From NCBI GenBank assembly GCA_031308135.1, contig JAHLJT010009436.1, positions 165,336,713-165,400,712 on the forward strand: DNA of 64,000 bases, written 5' to 3'. The position numbers and the translations under genes are program-made. The notes beneath the pieces are model-generated. The model saw nothing but the letters and a program-made list of their open reading frames with translations. It made no database searches and was not told where the DNA came from. This DNA is from Acheta domesticus (taxonomy: Eukaryota; Arthropoda; Insecta; Orthoptera; Gryllidae). Shown here piece by piece: positions 44,126-54,504 of the stretch (positions are counted from its first letter, which is position 1; the number at the start of each line of letters is the position of its first letter).

Positions 44126-44770
44126 GGCATTTTAAATGAAAATCCTGACATAACAGAAGTAATACTTTGGTGTGATTCTTGTGTTCCCCAAAACAGAAAT
44201 TCCATTATGTCATTTGCCATAATGCATTTCTTGGAACAGTATACTAGTATTCAGAACATTGTTATGAAATTTTCTACTCCAGGCCATTCTTGTGTTCAAG
44301 AAATTAATGCTGTGCATAGTTGCATTGAAAGATGACTTTCTAAAAGGGAGTTCTATTCCCCACTTTCCTTGCTGCGCCTGCTGTTGTCTGCATGTAAACG
44401 AAAACCCTATAAACTAATGCAGATGCAACCCCATGATTTTTATAATTTTCAAGCCTGCTCAAAACGTTTTAATTATAAACAAATTCCGTTCACAAAAGTG
44501 ACAGCCCTGGTGTTTTTGCAATCTCTCACAAGCATACAGTGGAAGCAGAATCATAGTGAGAAAAAAATATTTTAAAATAAATTTAAAATACTTGACAATG
44601 TTTCTACAAAATCCACTGAATTTGGAATTATTCCAAAACCAAAAGTAGCTAAATTGGTGATAACAATGGCAGAAAATAAGATAAGTCTTACAAGGCAATG
44701 ATGAAATTTATGCCTGAGGTTGACAGATCTTTCTTTGAAAATCTTGTAAAATGCAGAACCCAAAAGAAAG
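44126..44770 (+). pseudogene. Fragment of a repeat-encoded DDE-like protein
   Basis: Reads NPDITEVILWCDSCVPQNRN, SIMSFAIMHFLEQY and KFSTPGHSCVQEINAVHSCI (about 44134-44331), then QMQPHDFYNF and QIPFTKVTALVF in another frame. The 'DSCxxQNRN ... PGHS' pattern occurs in uncharacterised insect repeat proteins and looks like the middle of an RNase-H-fold transposase; I do not have a family name for it. Stops near 44333 and beyond show it is dead, and the N-terminal half is missing. Confidence 0.5.
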
Positions 44771-45034
44771 CATCAAAGAGCAAACTGTGATAAGGTGGTA
44801 TAAATAGCTTACTATTTGTTTACTATAATAGTTTAATTATAAAGTTAAATCAATTGAAAACAATTTAATGTTTCCCTTTTGTTTAATGCTTATATTGTAT
44901 CATTTTATGTTAAACCAACTGGGGAAAAATACACTTTTTAAATTTTTTTCTTTGTGAATCTTTTTTCAAATATTATTTTCAATTATTCTCATTTAAAAAG
45001 AGCATTTGAACTGGAATGCCTTTATGATGATTAA

Positions 45035-46502
45035 CCCTTTCGCCACCAGCGTCCATGATCATGGACACGAAATTTACAATATCATAACGCTCCTATTGTT
45101 TAAATCTGAACTAACATGTTGACGTGTATATGTTCTTCGATCTCTCCTGAATCGAATTATGTTCGGTTGAACCGATTCTGTCGGAAATATAAGGAACCAC
45201 TTAACATTGAAGTTGAAGCTGCGTTACGTTTTGACGGAAGTGATTTCCGAGACAAAATTATTACTGTGTAGCGACATTGTATAGCAGAGAAAACATTGGT
45301 TGATATTATAGATGTGAAGTTCATTGAACAATAATTATCATTACATAAGTATTATGTTATATTTTAGCGTGTAAATGCGTAATTTTTTATGATAAAAACG
45401 TTGTCCTTGTTCGTGAACACCAGTACGCAACGGTCGCATGCGTACATAACCTCACTACTTGCCCGCTAAAAGTGCATGCCGTTATCTGTAACTTACGAGC
45501 ATTAATTCGGATTAGAGGATAAGAAATGAATCACAAAGTGAATGTACAAGATGATTATTTTGAAACATTCGTTCTGGAATAATTAGACTTCGTAATTGGA
45601 ATTACAGAATATTCATAAGAAGTAGAAAATGGACACAGAATTATATTCCATGCTGTTGACCTTGCAATAGTAAACAGCTAGCTGGAGTATAAAAATGATG
45701 CTTTACAATACAAAATTGGGAAAAAAGCAACCCTTGACCTCCTCCATTTCAGAATAAGATTGGCTGAATGTCTTGCAAACATGGAAAAAGCGTCTCCAAA
45801 AAAGAAACGTGGTCACCCATTATCAGCGAAAGATGAAAATACTGATAAAAGACCTCAGCGTGACAAAAAAAAATGAACAAAGACCCAGTAAAGAAATATG
45901 TCATGACAGAGTAGATCATTTGCCAGTACATTCGCAGAAAAAAGAAGCAGGGAGATGTAAGAACCAAGTCTGCAGTGGTAAAAGTCACTTCCGTTGCGAG
46001 AAATGTCAAATATATTTATGCTTTTTCAAAGATCGAAACTATTTTTATGATTATCGTACTAAATAATGCACTACAAAATCTTTTCTTTTAGATTAAATAT
46101 GTACTTTTCTTTATTTTGTCATATTTCAAAGTAATTTTTTACTGTATTTTGAACGTTTGTAATCAGATCTTTGTTGTTCTTGTTTTTTTTTCAATATTAT
46201 TGTTAAGACCACGTATGTTTGCTTAAAAAACTGAGTATATGCATCCAAATATTTAATGTTGTAGCATATTTGTGCAATAAAACCATTATTTACGAAAACA
46301 AGGAGATATTTGCCCTGCTTCAAATGAAAGGCACCTGTAACCGTTAACTACTGACGTCCATGATCATGGACATTCTATATCTCAAAAACCAACCATCCGA
46401 AAATTTTGAAAAAAAATCACGGTCCATCCTTTTGTTCTTTAAATACCATCTGTGAGTTTCCGAATTTTTAACTCAATTTTTGTCAAGTCGGTAGTGAAAG
46501 GG
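45035..46502 (+). mobile_element. Internally deleted piggyBac element
   Basis: 1468 bp flanked by TTAA (45031-45034 and 46503-46506) with terminal inverted repeats CCCTTTCGCCACC / CCCTTTCACTACC. A perfect 16-base palindrome GTCCATGATCATGGAC is present near each end (45051-45066 and 46356-46371). It retains only the transposase C-terminus, so it is a non-autonomous derivative of a piggyBac family different from the one at 24037. Confidence 0.85.
45690..46066 (+). pseudogene. piggyBac transposase C-terminal remnant
   Basis: Reads LLHFRIRLAECLANMEKASP followed by a basic stretch, then (frame from 45773) HLPVHSQKKEAGRCKNQVC and FRCEKCQIYLCFFKDRNYF. This is the linker and cysteine-rich finger typical of the piggyBac C-terminus. 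The catalytic DDD domain is absent. There is one frame change between the two parts near 45860. Confidence 0.75.
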
Positions 46503-46506
46503 TTAA

Positions 46507-46763
46507 TTGTGTTTTCTCTGTCCCCAAATTTTATTCTTCAAATTCATTAAAAATTGTATTTGATGTGTTCACTGTGTTATTTCTTTCGCCCCGCTGTCCG
46601 TCTCTTCTGTGTTATGGTTTCAAATGTATTTTTTTAGAAAGAGTTCCTGAATTCTTTTCTATCTTCTGCATCATATTTTATTGATGTGTGCTTGTGTCTA
46701 CTTCATATATTGTTGTGTCTTCCTCGACTTCTTTTATCCACTTATTTAAAATATTATTATTAC

Positions 46764-46797
<34 letters not shown>

Positions 46798-47270
46798 TTC
46801 TCTCTTATATAACATCGTGGTTTGAAATTTACCAACATAAATATTTGTTTCTCATAATAAGTGCAAAACAAAATATAATATGAAGCTTTTTCTTGTAAGA
46901 GAATTAAAAGTATTAAACCAATTTTTGATATCAAATTCTAACTATTTTTAATAAAAATATATATTTCACATCTAGCTCCTATAATCCACTGTTTTACTAC
47001 TGTTTATAGAAGTGAAATGCCTACATACAACTTTTTAATACTTAAAATACAGATTATTTGAAGCAACAAAGCTTAATGTTAAAAAATAATGTTTAATAAT
47101 TTGCTTGAAAAAGATGTTATTGAAAAAATAATGTTGCATTTGGTCTCTATTTTCACCAAAGTTTCATAATAAGTACCAAAGTTTATGAAGATCTGTCTCA
47201 GAAAAGATATAATTATGCTCAAAACTTCGATGGCATGTTTCTCAGAAGTAGCTTTACATCACATACGATC
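46507..47270. other. AT-rich, (TTA)n, no gene seen
   Basis: Contains a TTA microsatellite at about 46754-46798 and otherwise nothing recognisable. Confidence 0.5.
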
Positions 47271-48665
47271 TTGTAATATTGAGCCAGCGATATGCTTACT
47301 ACAAGAAACTTGATTTAAGACGAAATCCAGACTAAACATCACCGGCTACCACTCCAACAGAAATGACCGACCGACCGACGCAAGGAGGTGGCACCGCAAT
47401 CCTCATTAAAAAGACATTACCTCACGCCTCTATTACTACTCCCGCACTGACCGTCTACAGCCGTCGAGCTAGGTACAACAACAGGCGCAATAACAATCTC
47501 ACTCTACAAAAGACCAGACGCAACGCTACACGACGCCGACTTAGACGCACTCGTAGGACTAGGAACAAATACTATCATAGCTACCCAGCAACGTGACCGG
47601 AGCCCCAACAACAATCATGAATGCATGCATCGATGACTACTTCCAAGCACAACATGCAACCATCATAATGATTTCCAAAGCCAGGAAAATCGCACCTAAC
47701 GCCCAAAAACTTCCGGCCAATCAGCCTACTCTCCCAAATCGGGAAAATTTCGAAAGAATAATCCTACGCTCAATTCAACAAAGCCTGAATGCCACTGGCC
47801 AGATGCGTGCTACGCAATTCGGAGTCTCACGCGGACGCTCAGCTCCCCTACAAACCTTCCGTCTTGCAATGGAAATCTCAACAGCTCTCTGCTGTAAGCA
47901 CTCAGTCCCAGCCATCTTTTTTTGATTTCTTTGAAGCATTTGACAACGTCAACCATCACCTCCTTCGAGCCAAATGTCAAACTTTACTTTATGAAAGAAA
48001 AAAGAAAAAAACTGCCAACTTATCCACAGCTATCTTTCCAACAGAACTTTCTGCATAAAATTTCAAAATAAATCTTCTTCCATCAGAAAAATCTCAACCG
48101 GCGTCCCTCAGGGGGCGGTCTGGTCTCCCCTCTCTTCAACATATTTATAAACGATATTCCCAACACCCCAAGAGTTAATGACTATTCGCCGACGACGTGG
48201 CAGTCACGGCAAAACACACCAACAACAAAATAGCAGTAAATCGCCTCCAAAAAGTAGCCACCAATCTCCCAGAACGAAGCGAAAGAAACGGCCTTCACTT
48301 AAATGTAGACAAAACCAAAACCATATTCATCAATAGATGTCAAGAGAACTATCTACGAACTCTACCTACGAGCTTACAACTAAAAACTCTAAACATCTAA
48401 AAAAAAGCCGAAAACAACTTCTTCCGTCAAGCCATTCGACCACAACGTGGAGTGGCAATGGCCACTGTGCAAAAAGCAAAAGCGATCACACCAATAATGA
48501 ACTACGTCTTCGAGACTGCCAAACAACGAGAAACGAACATATTCAACGACAGGACACTGACACCACTGTTCCTAAAATTCAAACAATACGTCAACAAAAC
48601 GACAGTCCAAGAAAACAAGCTGTATCCCTCTGACATACTAAAACTCCGACCTCCATAAACTAAAG
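47271..48665 (+). pseudogene. Jockey-like LINE ORF2 (endonuclease and RT), broken
   Basis: Endonuclease remnants are LLQETW near 47298 and TQGGGTAILIKKTLPHASI (from about 47380). Reverse transcriptase motifs are FFDFFEAFDNVNHHLL (about 47920-47966), STGVPQGAV and SPLFNIFINDIPN near 48098-48165, FADDVAV near 48185, and GLHLNVDKTKTIFINR (48292-48340). Between the endonuclease and RT much is missing. Frame changes are frequent. The thumb region (FNDRTLTPLFLKFKQYVN) reaches 48600. No RNase H or 3' tail is seen. Confidence 0.78.
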
Positions 48666-48960
48666 ATAAAACTAGGACGAATTAAACAACTACCTCTAAC
48701 TACTCCCAAACCACAATCTTCCAACAAAATAACCTCCTCCGTCAACGCCAATTCCTGAGGCTAAAAATAAAGACTAATTCGCCTGCCCGCTATAAACCTT
48801 TCAATCACACCGAGCTCTTCCAAGACTGCACCGCATTCCGCGAGAAGAAACCAGAAGAAAAGGGAAGGAAGGAAGGAAGAAGATAGAATGGAAAGACGAA
48901 ACACCGCCAGCAGCGGATAAGCGCCCCCACGCGCAGGCCGCTCTAAACAGAAACCACAAA
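48666..48960. other. LINE 3' remnant, no gene seen
   Basis: May be the C-terminal tail of the preceding LINE (a frame with CTAFREKKPEEKGRKEG near 48828); otherwise unremarkable. Confidence 0.35.
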
Positions 48961-48984
48961 CAAAACGTCTTCTTCGTGGAAGCA

Positions 48985-50330
48985 ATATGAGTAGTGGCAT
49001 GGCTGGCAGAGGAAGCCCGTTAATTGTTCCGGTTTGCTGGGAAGAGTAGTTTTCTTTGTAGAAAAAGATGGACTTGCGCGGTGTCTTTCATGCGAGAAGA
49101 AACTAAATGTACCTAAAAAATGTAATGTGCAACGACACCATACCACCCTTCAGGCTGCACAGTATGATAAATTAGACGGCGATGGACGGAGGGTGCTTAA
49201 CGATGGGCTGAAGATCGACGTGCAGCAGGATGTAAGTTTGAAGTTTATCTACCTACGAATCTGTACATCTATTTAATTCTTGCGTGCACCCCAAGTTATT
49301 GTTAAATTTGCACGCACATATTTTTCAGGTGACAGTTGACGAAATAGTGAGACAATGGTTCGTGCGAGCTATAAAATTGCACACATCATAGCATCAAGTG
49401 GCCTGCCTTTCTCAACGGGACCCACGATTAAATCATGCAGGATTGCCACTGCAGAATGTTTAACCTCAACGAAAGTGGCTAAATTTGAAGGAGTTTGCCT
49501 GTCGAAACAATTTCTCGTAGAACTCGTGACTTGAGTGTGGATGTGGAAAATCAGCTAAAGCAAAGAGGACAAGCTTTTGTAGCATTTTTTCAAGCACTCG
49601 ACGAAAGCACAGCTGCGACTGACAACGCACAGATTGCAATCTTTGTGCGAGGTGCCGATTCAGAATTAAAACTGAAGAGCTGTTAGATGTGATAACTTTA
49701 AATTACACTACAACAGGTCGTGATATATTTGAAGCTGTACGTGAAAGTGTTGAAAACGAATTTACCTTGGGAAAAGAATTTACCTTACCTTCATTCTGTA
49801 GCAACTGACGGTGCGCCACAAATGGTTGGAAAGAACAAGGTTTTGTTTTTCGGTTAAAACAAAAGATAAAAAGTGAGTACCGAGAGAACATAACGAGTGT
49901 TCACTGTTTCATTCACCAGGAGGCACTTTGAGCGAAAACAGTGGAACTTGAACATGTCATGAAGGTTGTAATATATTGTGTTTGTGCATCACCACGGTGC
50001 CAATCATAGGAAGTTTACAAGATTTTAAAGAGATTTAGAAGCCACGTATGGTGACATTCCATATCATTGTACGGTACGATGGCTTAGTTGTGGAAAAGTT
50101 CTTGATGCATTCTTCGTCATTCGTGAGGAAATAGCCATTTTTATGGAAATGAAAGGCGATGTACAAGAGTCATTAACAGATCCACAATTGTTGACGCGAC
50201 TTGGCATTTCTCGCTGATATAACGAGGCAATTGAATGTATTAAATACCTCAATCAAGGAAAAGACCAACTGATTGTTGGAATGCGCGACAAGATTAATTC
50301 CTACTTCGTATGGTATGGTCTTTGGCGACA
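48985..50330 (+). pseudogene. hAT-type transposase (GTF2IRD2-like), broken
   Basis: A zinc-finger-like start is at about 49034-49230 (FVEKDGLARCLSCEKKLNVP, NVQRHHTTL, QYDKLDG). It continues with DEIVRQWFVRAIKLH near 49338. The body contains LSVDVENQLKQRGQAFVAFF and ALDESTAATDNAQIAIFVRG (49520-49670), EELLDVITLNYTTTGRDIFE (about 49675), HCFIHQEAL (about 49902) and a later YGDIPYHCTVRWLSCGKVL (about 50050). These are the landmarks of hAT transposases related to vertebrate GTF2IRD2. There are many frame breaks; terminal repeats and the 8-bp duplication were not found. Confidence 0.75.
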
Positions 50331-50639
50331 GTCGCTGCGTCGCGCATACGTCGCTGATTGCCGAAGCAAGGAACAGTTAGATTGGGGAGTGGAGACCACA
50401 CCGGGGTTCATACTCAGAGATAAACTTTAATGTTTAACAGAAAACGTACAATTCAATTCAATTATATTTTATTAAGTTAATTTTTTCTATGTTTCTTCAC
50501 AAGCGAATCAATATCAGGTTAGTTACCTTTAAGTTACCTGTTTTATTCCTGTTTTGCATTTCAATTCAATTAAACTAGTGAAAAGATTTCAATCTATTTC
50601 TGAGCTACCAGTATCCATTCGGTCATCCGCCTGCAACCA

Positions 50640-50882
50640 GGCCCGCTGGGCAGAAACAGCTGCCCACGATAAAACAGCAGGTTTACCAAACAAAACCTTA
50701 TACCTGAAGGAAATTATCAATCAAGATATAGATAAACTTTTAGAGCAGGGCCTAGTGACTTCTAGAGAATCACCCTACCGAAACCCCCTTGTGGGTTGTG
50801 CCAAAGAAGCTCAACGTTCCAGAGCAAAAGAAATGGCGATTGGTGTTAGACTTTACTCTTAATCAGAAAACTCTTGAAGGTA
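50640..50882 (+). pseudogene. pol: Ty3/gypsy reverse transcriptase N-terminal fragment
   Basis: Reads EIINQDIDKLLEQGLVTSRE, SPYRNPL, then (shifted) WVVPKKLNVPEQKKWRLVLD and FTLNQKT. This is the start of the reverse transcriptase in gypsy elements. It is cut off at both sides, by the hAT relic on the left and by LINE-like sequence on the right. Confidence 0.75.
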
Positions 50883-51079
50883 AATGCTCCTTCCGCTCCG
50901 GTCTCTGTCGCGCGTTCTCGCCAAGTTCTCCGAGCAACTTGCGAACTCCGTAATCGCCTTCCGCGACTGTTCTTTCCAACGTCTAATCACCAGTCGTGCT
51001 TCACAAGCGCCAGTTCTGTACTTGCACTGAAGAGCACAAAAAACGTTCAGTTAGTGAGCATGCGAGCTGGGTGCTCATC

Positions 51080-51725
51080 ATGAAGATATAGGGCAAACAG
51101 CCGCAGCAACGGCAGAGCCCCGCCAGCCATCTACCCGTCCGTGTTGTGCAGCAACGCCCACCAGGCACCCCAGCCGCCTCCAAAAGGATGACATCCGCCA
51201 ACACAGCTACAGCACTCATCACCAGCACATCACCTTCATTAGCACCAAGCAGAGGTAAGGGCGGAGGCGTAGTCTCTGTTAGTGCATCTATCTCTTCCTT
51301 CTCAAATCCTGACAAAAAAAGTAAATAAAGACATTGACCCCAACAATGACGAGCTCAATAGAGCTGTAAACTCAATCTTATACCCCAGCAACGAGACCAA
51401 CGTCACTCAGACCTAAAACAAACCAACTGCAGTAGCATCAACCTCGAATCAGGCCGCTAGCTCAACGGCAATCGTCCCGCAAGACCGCATAACGGGAAAG
51501 AATAGGGCTACCTCCAGAGATGATGAAGGCTTCATTACTCCGAAACTATTTTTTAGAGCAGGAGAGAGTAAGCCTAAATCAACGCCAATAGCGCTACGAA
51601 ACTCTTTCCAAACGCCAAGGGAAGACAATAATGACCATGAATCCCTTCTCGTGATTGACCTCCCGCACGAGGAAAACTCTAAAACCGTAGAAAAGCCAGA
51701 GCGAGCCAGGAGGCGCACAGATTGT
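51080..51725 (+). pseudogene. LINE ORF1 N-terminal part
   Basis: Low-complexity Ser/Thr/Ala-rich protein (PPGTPAASKRMTSANTATAL from about 51155), then DPNNDELNRAVNSILYPSNE and DEGFITPKLFFRAGESKPKS (51520 onward). Such N-termini are typical of Jockey-type ORF1. The continuation is at 52034, after an inserted 300-bp segment. Confidence 0.5.
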
Positions 51726-51819
51726 ACATTAGTTTGTTCAGCTTTTAGAAAGGGAGAGAAATCTCAGATTTAGAAATAATCTACTGTTAAGTTGCAAATC
51801 AGGAAACATCCTCTTAGAA
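51726..51819 (+). repeat. 94-bp direct repeat, left copy
   Basis: Almost identical to 53842-53936 (starts 'acattagttt', ends 'cctcttagaa'). The two copies flank the distal LINE ORF1 piece. Confidence 0.9.
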
Positions 51820-51910
51820 CAACAGCAAGAGCGCGTCCTCCTGTCGCGGATCGCCCTCGGCTCCCGCGCGCTCTGCCGCTCGCACCCGCCACAATGGCGC
51901 AATCGTTAGG

Positions 51911-52027
51911 GTCAGTGTTTTTTGAGATTGATTGATGAGAACAGGGCGAAAATATCGCGTATATCTGCGATAGATGTGCTCTGAGGTGATTCTGCCTCTC
52001 TGATTGGCTCTTCGCCGGCTGGGTTAG
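51911..52027 (-). repeat. Inverted copy of part of LINE ORF1
   Basis: Reverse complement of 52971-53089 with a few differences. Together with the direct repeat it forms a 300-bp patch inside the LINE ORF1. Confidence 0.88.
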
Positions 52028-52033
52028 TAGCAT

Positions 52034-53340
52034 CTACGTCCATATTGCCTCGTGCCAAGACACTGGAAAATTGCTAAAACATATTGTTACTAAAACCAAA
52101 TGCAAACTACAAGCAAGTTTCGCTATCCCCAACATCATTCGCTGCCAGACTGTCGATGACCACGACAAAGTAGTTGCGGAACTAAAACGACTCCGTGCAG
52201 ACCCCCAGAACGGCGGAGCTTTTTTTTCTACCAACGGGCCATTGAGGAAAAGTGAAAACGCTTTATCATCCGCTGGCTATCTAGAGCGATGGATCTCCCA
52301 GACATCAGAGAAGATTTAGAAACAAAGAACGTAACAGTATTCCACTTAGACGAACTTAAGCGCAAAATCGGCGAAAAACGCACGCAGGAAGGAAAGTGGG
52401 AAAAGATCCTTGAACCACTTCGACTTTATTCACTTGAAATAAACTTCAAAAACATAGGGACACTGAAGGACATACGATCATTATGCAACCACTCTGTCCG
52501 CTTTGAGAAACCGCGACTGCGACAAGCAGTCACACAATACGGACGTTGCTTGGGATTCGGCCACACTAGCAAAGGTTTGCTACAGGCCCATATATTGCAT
52601 GGCATGCGCCGGCGAGCACTTCGCCTCCGAGTGCCCGTCGAAGCCGAACATCCATTTTATTTGTTTCAACTGCAAGGGGCAACACGCGAGTGCCCCGCGC
52701 ACTTAGAAGCTGTCGCACTAAGATCCGCGCAACTCTCGCGCTTCAAAGAGCGCCTCGCGCAACAACAGCAAGAGCGCGTCCCCGATCCCACTGAGTTCCC
52801 GGGGCTCGTGAAAAACAACAATACTCCCGACCCGCCGGCCGACGTCACGGAGAAGACCGACCAGATCGACCAATCACAGGAAACCACCACCCAATCAGCG
52901 CCTCCCTCGGAGACCGAGAACTCATCGACCACCGCCACCGGTGCCCCAAGTAGGTCGGACCAATCACAGCCTAACCCAGCCGGCGAAGAGCCAATCAGGG
53001 AGGCAGAATCACCTCAGAGCACATCTATCGCAGATATACGCGAAATTTTCGCCCTATTCTCATCAATCAACCTCAAAAAAATACTGACCATAACTACGAC
53101 AATCATCAATACTCTCAAAAGCTCTGACGACATCATCACTAAAATAACAACCATCTTCAGCGTAATCTCACAAGCCCTGTAATGACTCGACAAGTTCAAG
53201 ACAATATCATTAAGACCGCCTCCTGGAACGCAGGACGAACGCTCTCAACTCTCGCTGACAAAGAATTACTTAAACGATTCCTGACAGACTAGTCAGTAGA
53301 CATATGCTTAGTCTGTTGTGAAATATGGACATGTACTAAG
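52034..53340 (+). pseudogene. Jockey-like LINE ORF1 distal part and ORF2 start
   Basis: Begins KLLKHIVTKTKCKLQASFAI in one frame and continues from 52289 (DIREDLETKNVTVFHLDELK). The zinc-knuckle part is in another frame at 52580-52700 (CMACAGEHFASECPSK, CFNCKGQHAS), then back to a Pro/Thr/Ser-rich tail (52790-53000) and a hydrophobic end. The stop is at 53180-53182, immediately followed by ATG with KTASWNAGRTLSTLADKELL and VDICLVC, the start of an apurinic-type endonuclease ORF2. The endonuclease fades near 53340, so ORF2 is lost. ORF1 is much less damaged than most relics here. Confidence 0.72.
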
Positions 53341-53841
53341 AAAACAGTATATCAAATATTCAGGGGCAAAATATGCTACTTGCATTAAAAGATATTTAAT
53401 GAAAAAACACTGAAGCATTAATTGTATTGCTGCAGCAAAACCAAATTTGTTTCATAATGTTGATAACACTTGTATGTTTTTGGATTTTTTTTTGCAAATA
53501 GTGGAAAATTGTTAATTGTAAAAGTGTGCATTAAGGTAGAAGATTCAATGATTAGTATCGAGAAGCAGTGAAATCAGAGAACGCTTTCCAAATTGACTTC
53601 CTAAAGAAAATGTCTTTATGAGTGAAGAATTGGAGACAAACTGTTTCCAGTGGGGAAAGTTTAACTACTCAGACTACTTTACTTGCTCAGATCTTTCAGA
53701 CTACTTTACTTGCTATGCTTTTGTGAAACTACCTATTACTTGAAAAATATAAGACTGATTTTATCTTACTGGGACAGTTCGAAACTGGTGTGCTTGAAGC
53801 TCGTTTTGATGCCTATCGACAGATATCAGGGGGCAATTATT
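53341..53841. other. AT-rich, no gene seen
   Basis: Contains a short duplication of 'cagactactttacttgct' (about 53669-53714); otherwise unremarkable. Confidence 0.5.
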
Positions 53842-53936
53842 ACATTAGTTTTGTTCAGCTTTTAGAAAGGGAGAGAAATCTCAGATTTAGAAATAATCTA
53901 CTGTTAAGTTGCAAATCAGGAAACATCCTCTTAGAA
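53842..53936 (+). repeat. 94-bp direct repeat, right copy
   Basis: Partner of 51726-51819, with one extra T. Confidence 0.9.
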
Positions 53937-54504
53937 GTTTGCAACAAACAGAAGTGAGCGATAATGCAGGGCACATTGACGTATACTGTGGGCTAGCGGC
54001 GCACATTGATCGATTTCGCGTCGCTAGCTGGACAAAAATACAAAAATCAACTTTCTTGAAAAGGGCTAAAATCGATATTACTTCGAAGTACATAAACCAG
54101 AACACACGAAAACGTGTTTGTGAACACACTGACACCAATGGGTACGATGTGGCAACGTCCAAAAGTCAGCCGTCGGTGCGCCTCCGCTCATGCTATCTCC
54201 AGTCGCGTGAATAAGTGTCTGTACTGACCGCTGCAAGCCTAAATTCGACTGCGTCGCCACAGGTATGTCTCTCTCTGGTAACACAAGTTCTTGAAGATAT
54301 TTCCCAATATTATACTGATAAAAAAAAACTTTAACACTATGTTTTATGTAGATATGATTCAAATTTCATGTAGCTCTACAAAAAAAGCTCATTTATTTTC
54401 GCGTTCAAAATTGTACTGACTTATTACCACATATCTCTTCTCTGCGCTGGTACAATATTTCGTGCATCTATCAGCAACTTTGTGAGATACGCTCTTCTTT
54501 TGTA
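53937..54504. other. Non-coding leader of the Transib relic (uncertain)
   Basis: No gene. A plausible donor 'cacag/gtatgtct' near 54262 and acceptor 'cttcttttgtag/gaactg' ending at 54505 could mark a 5' intron of the transposase gene, but no in-frame ATG is found upstream. Confidence 0.3.
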
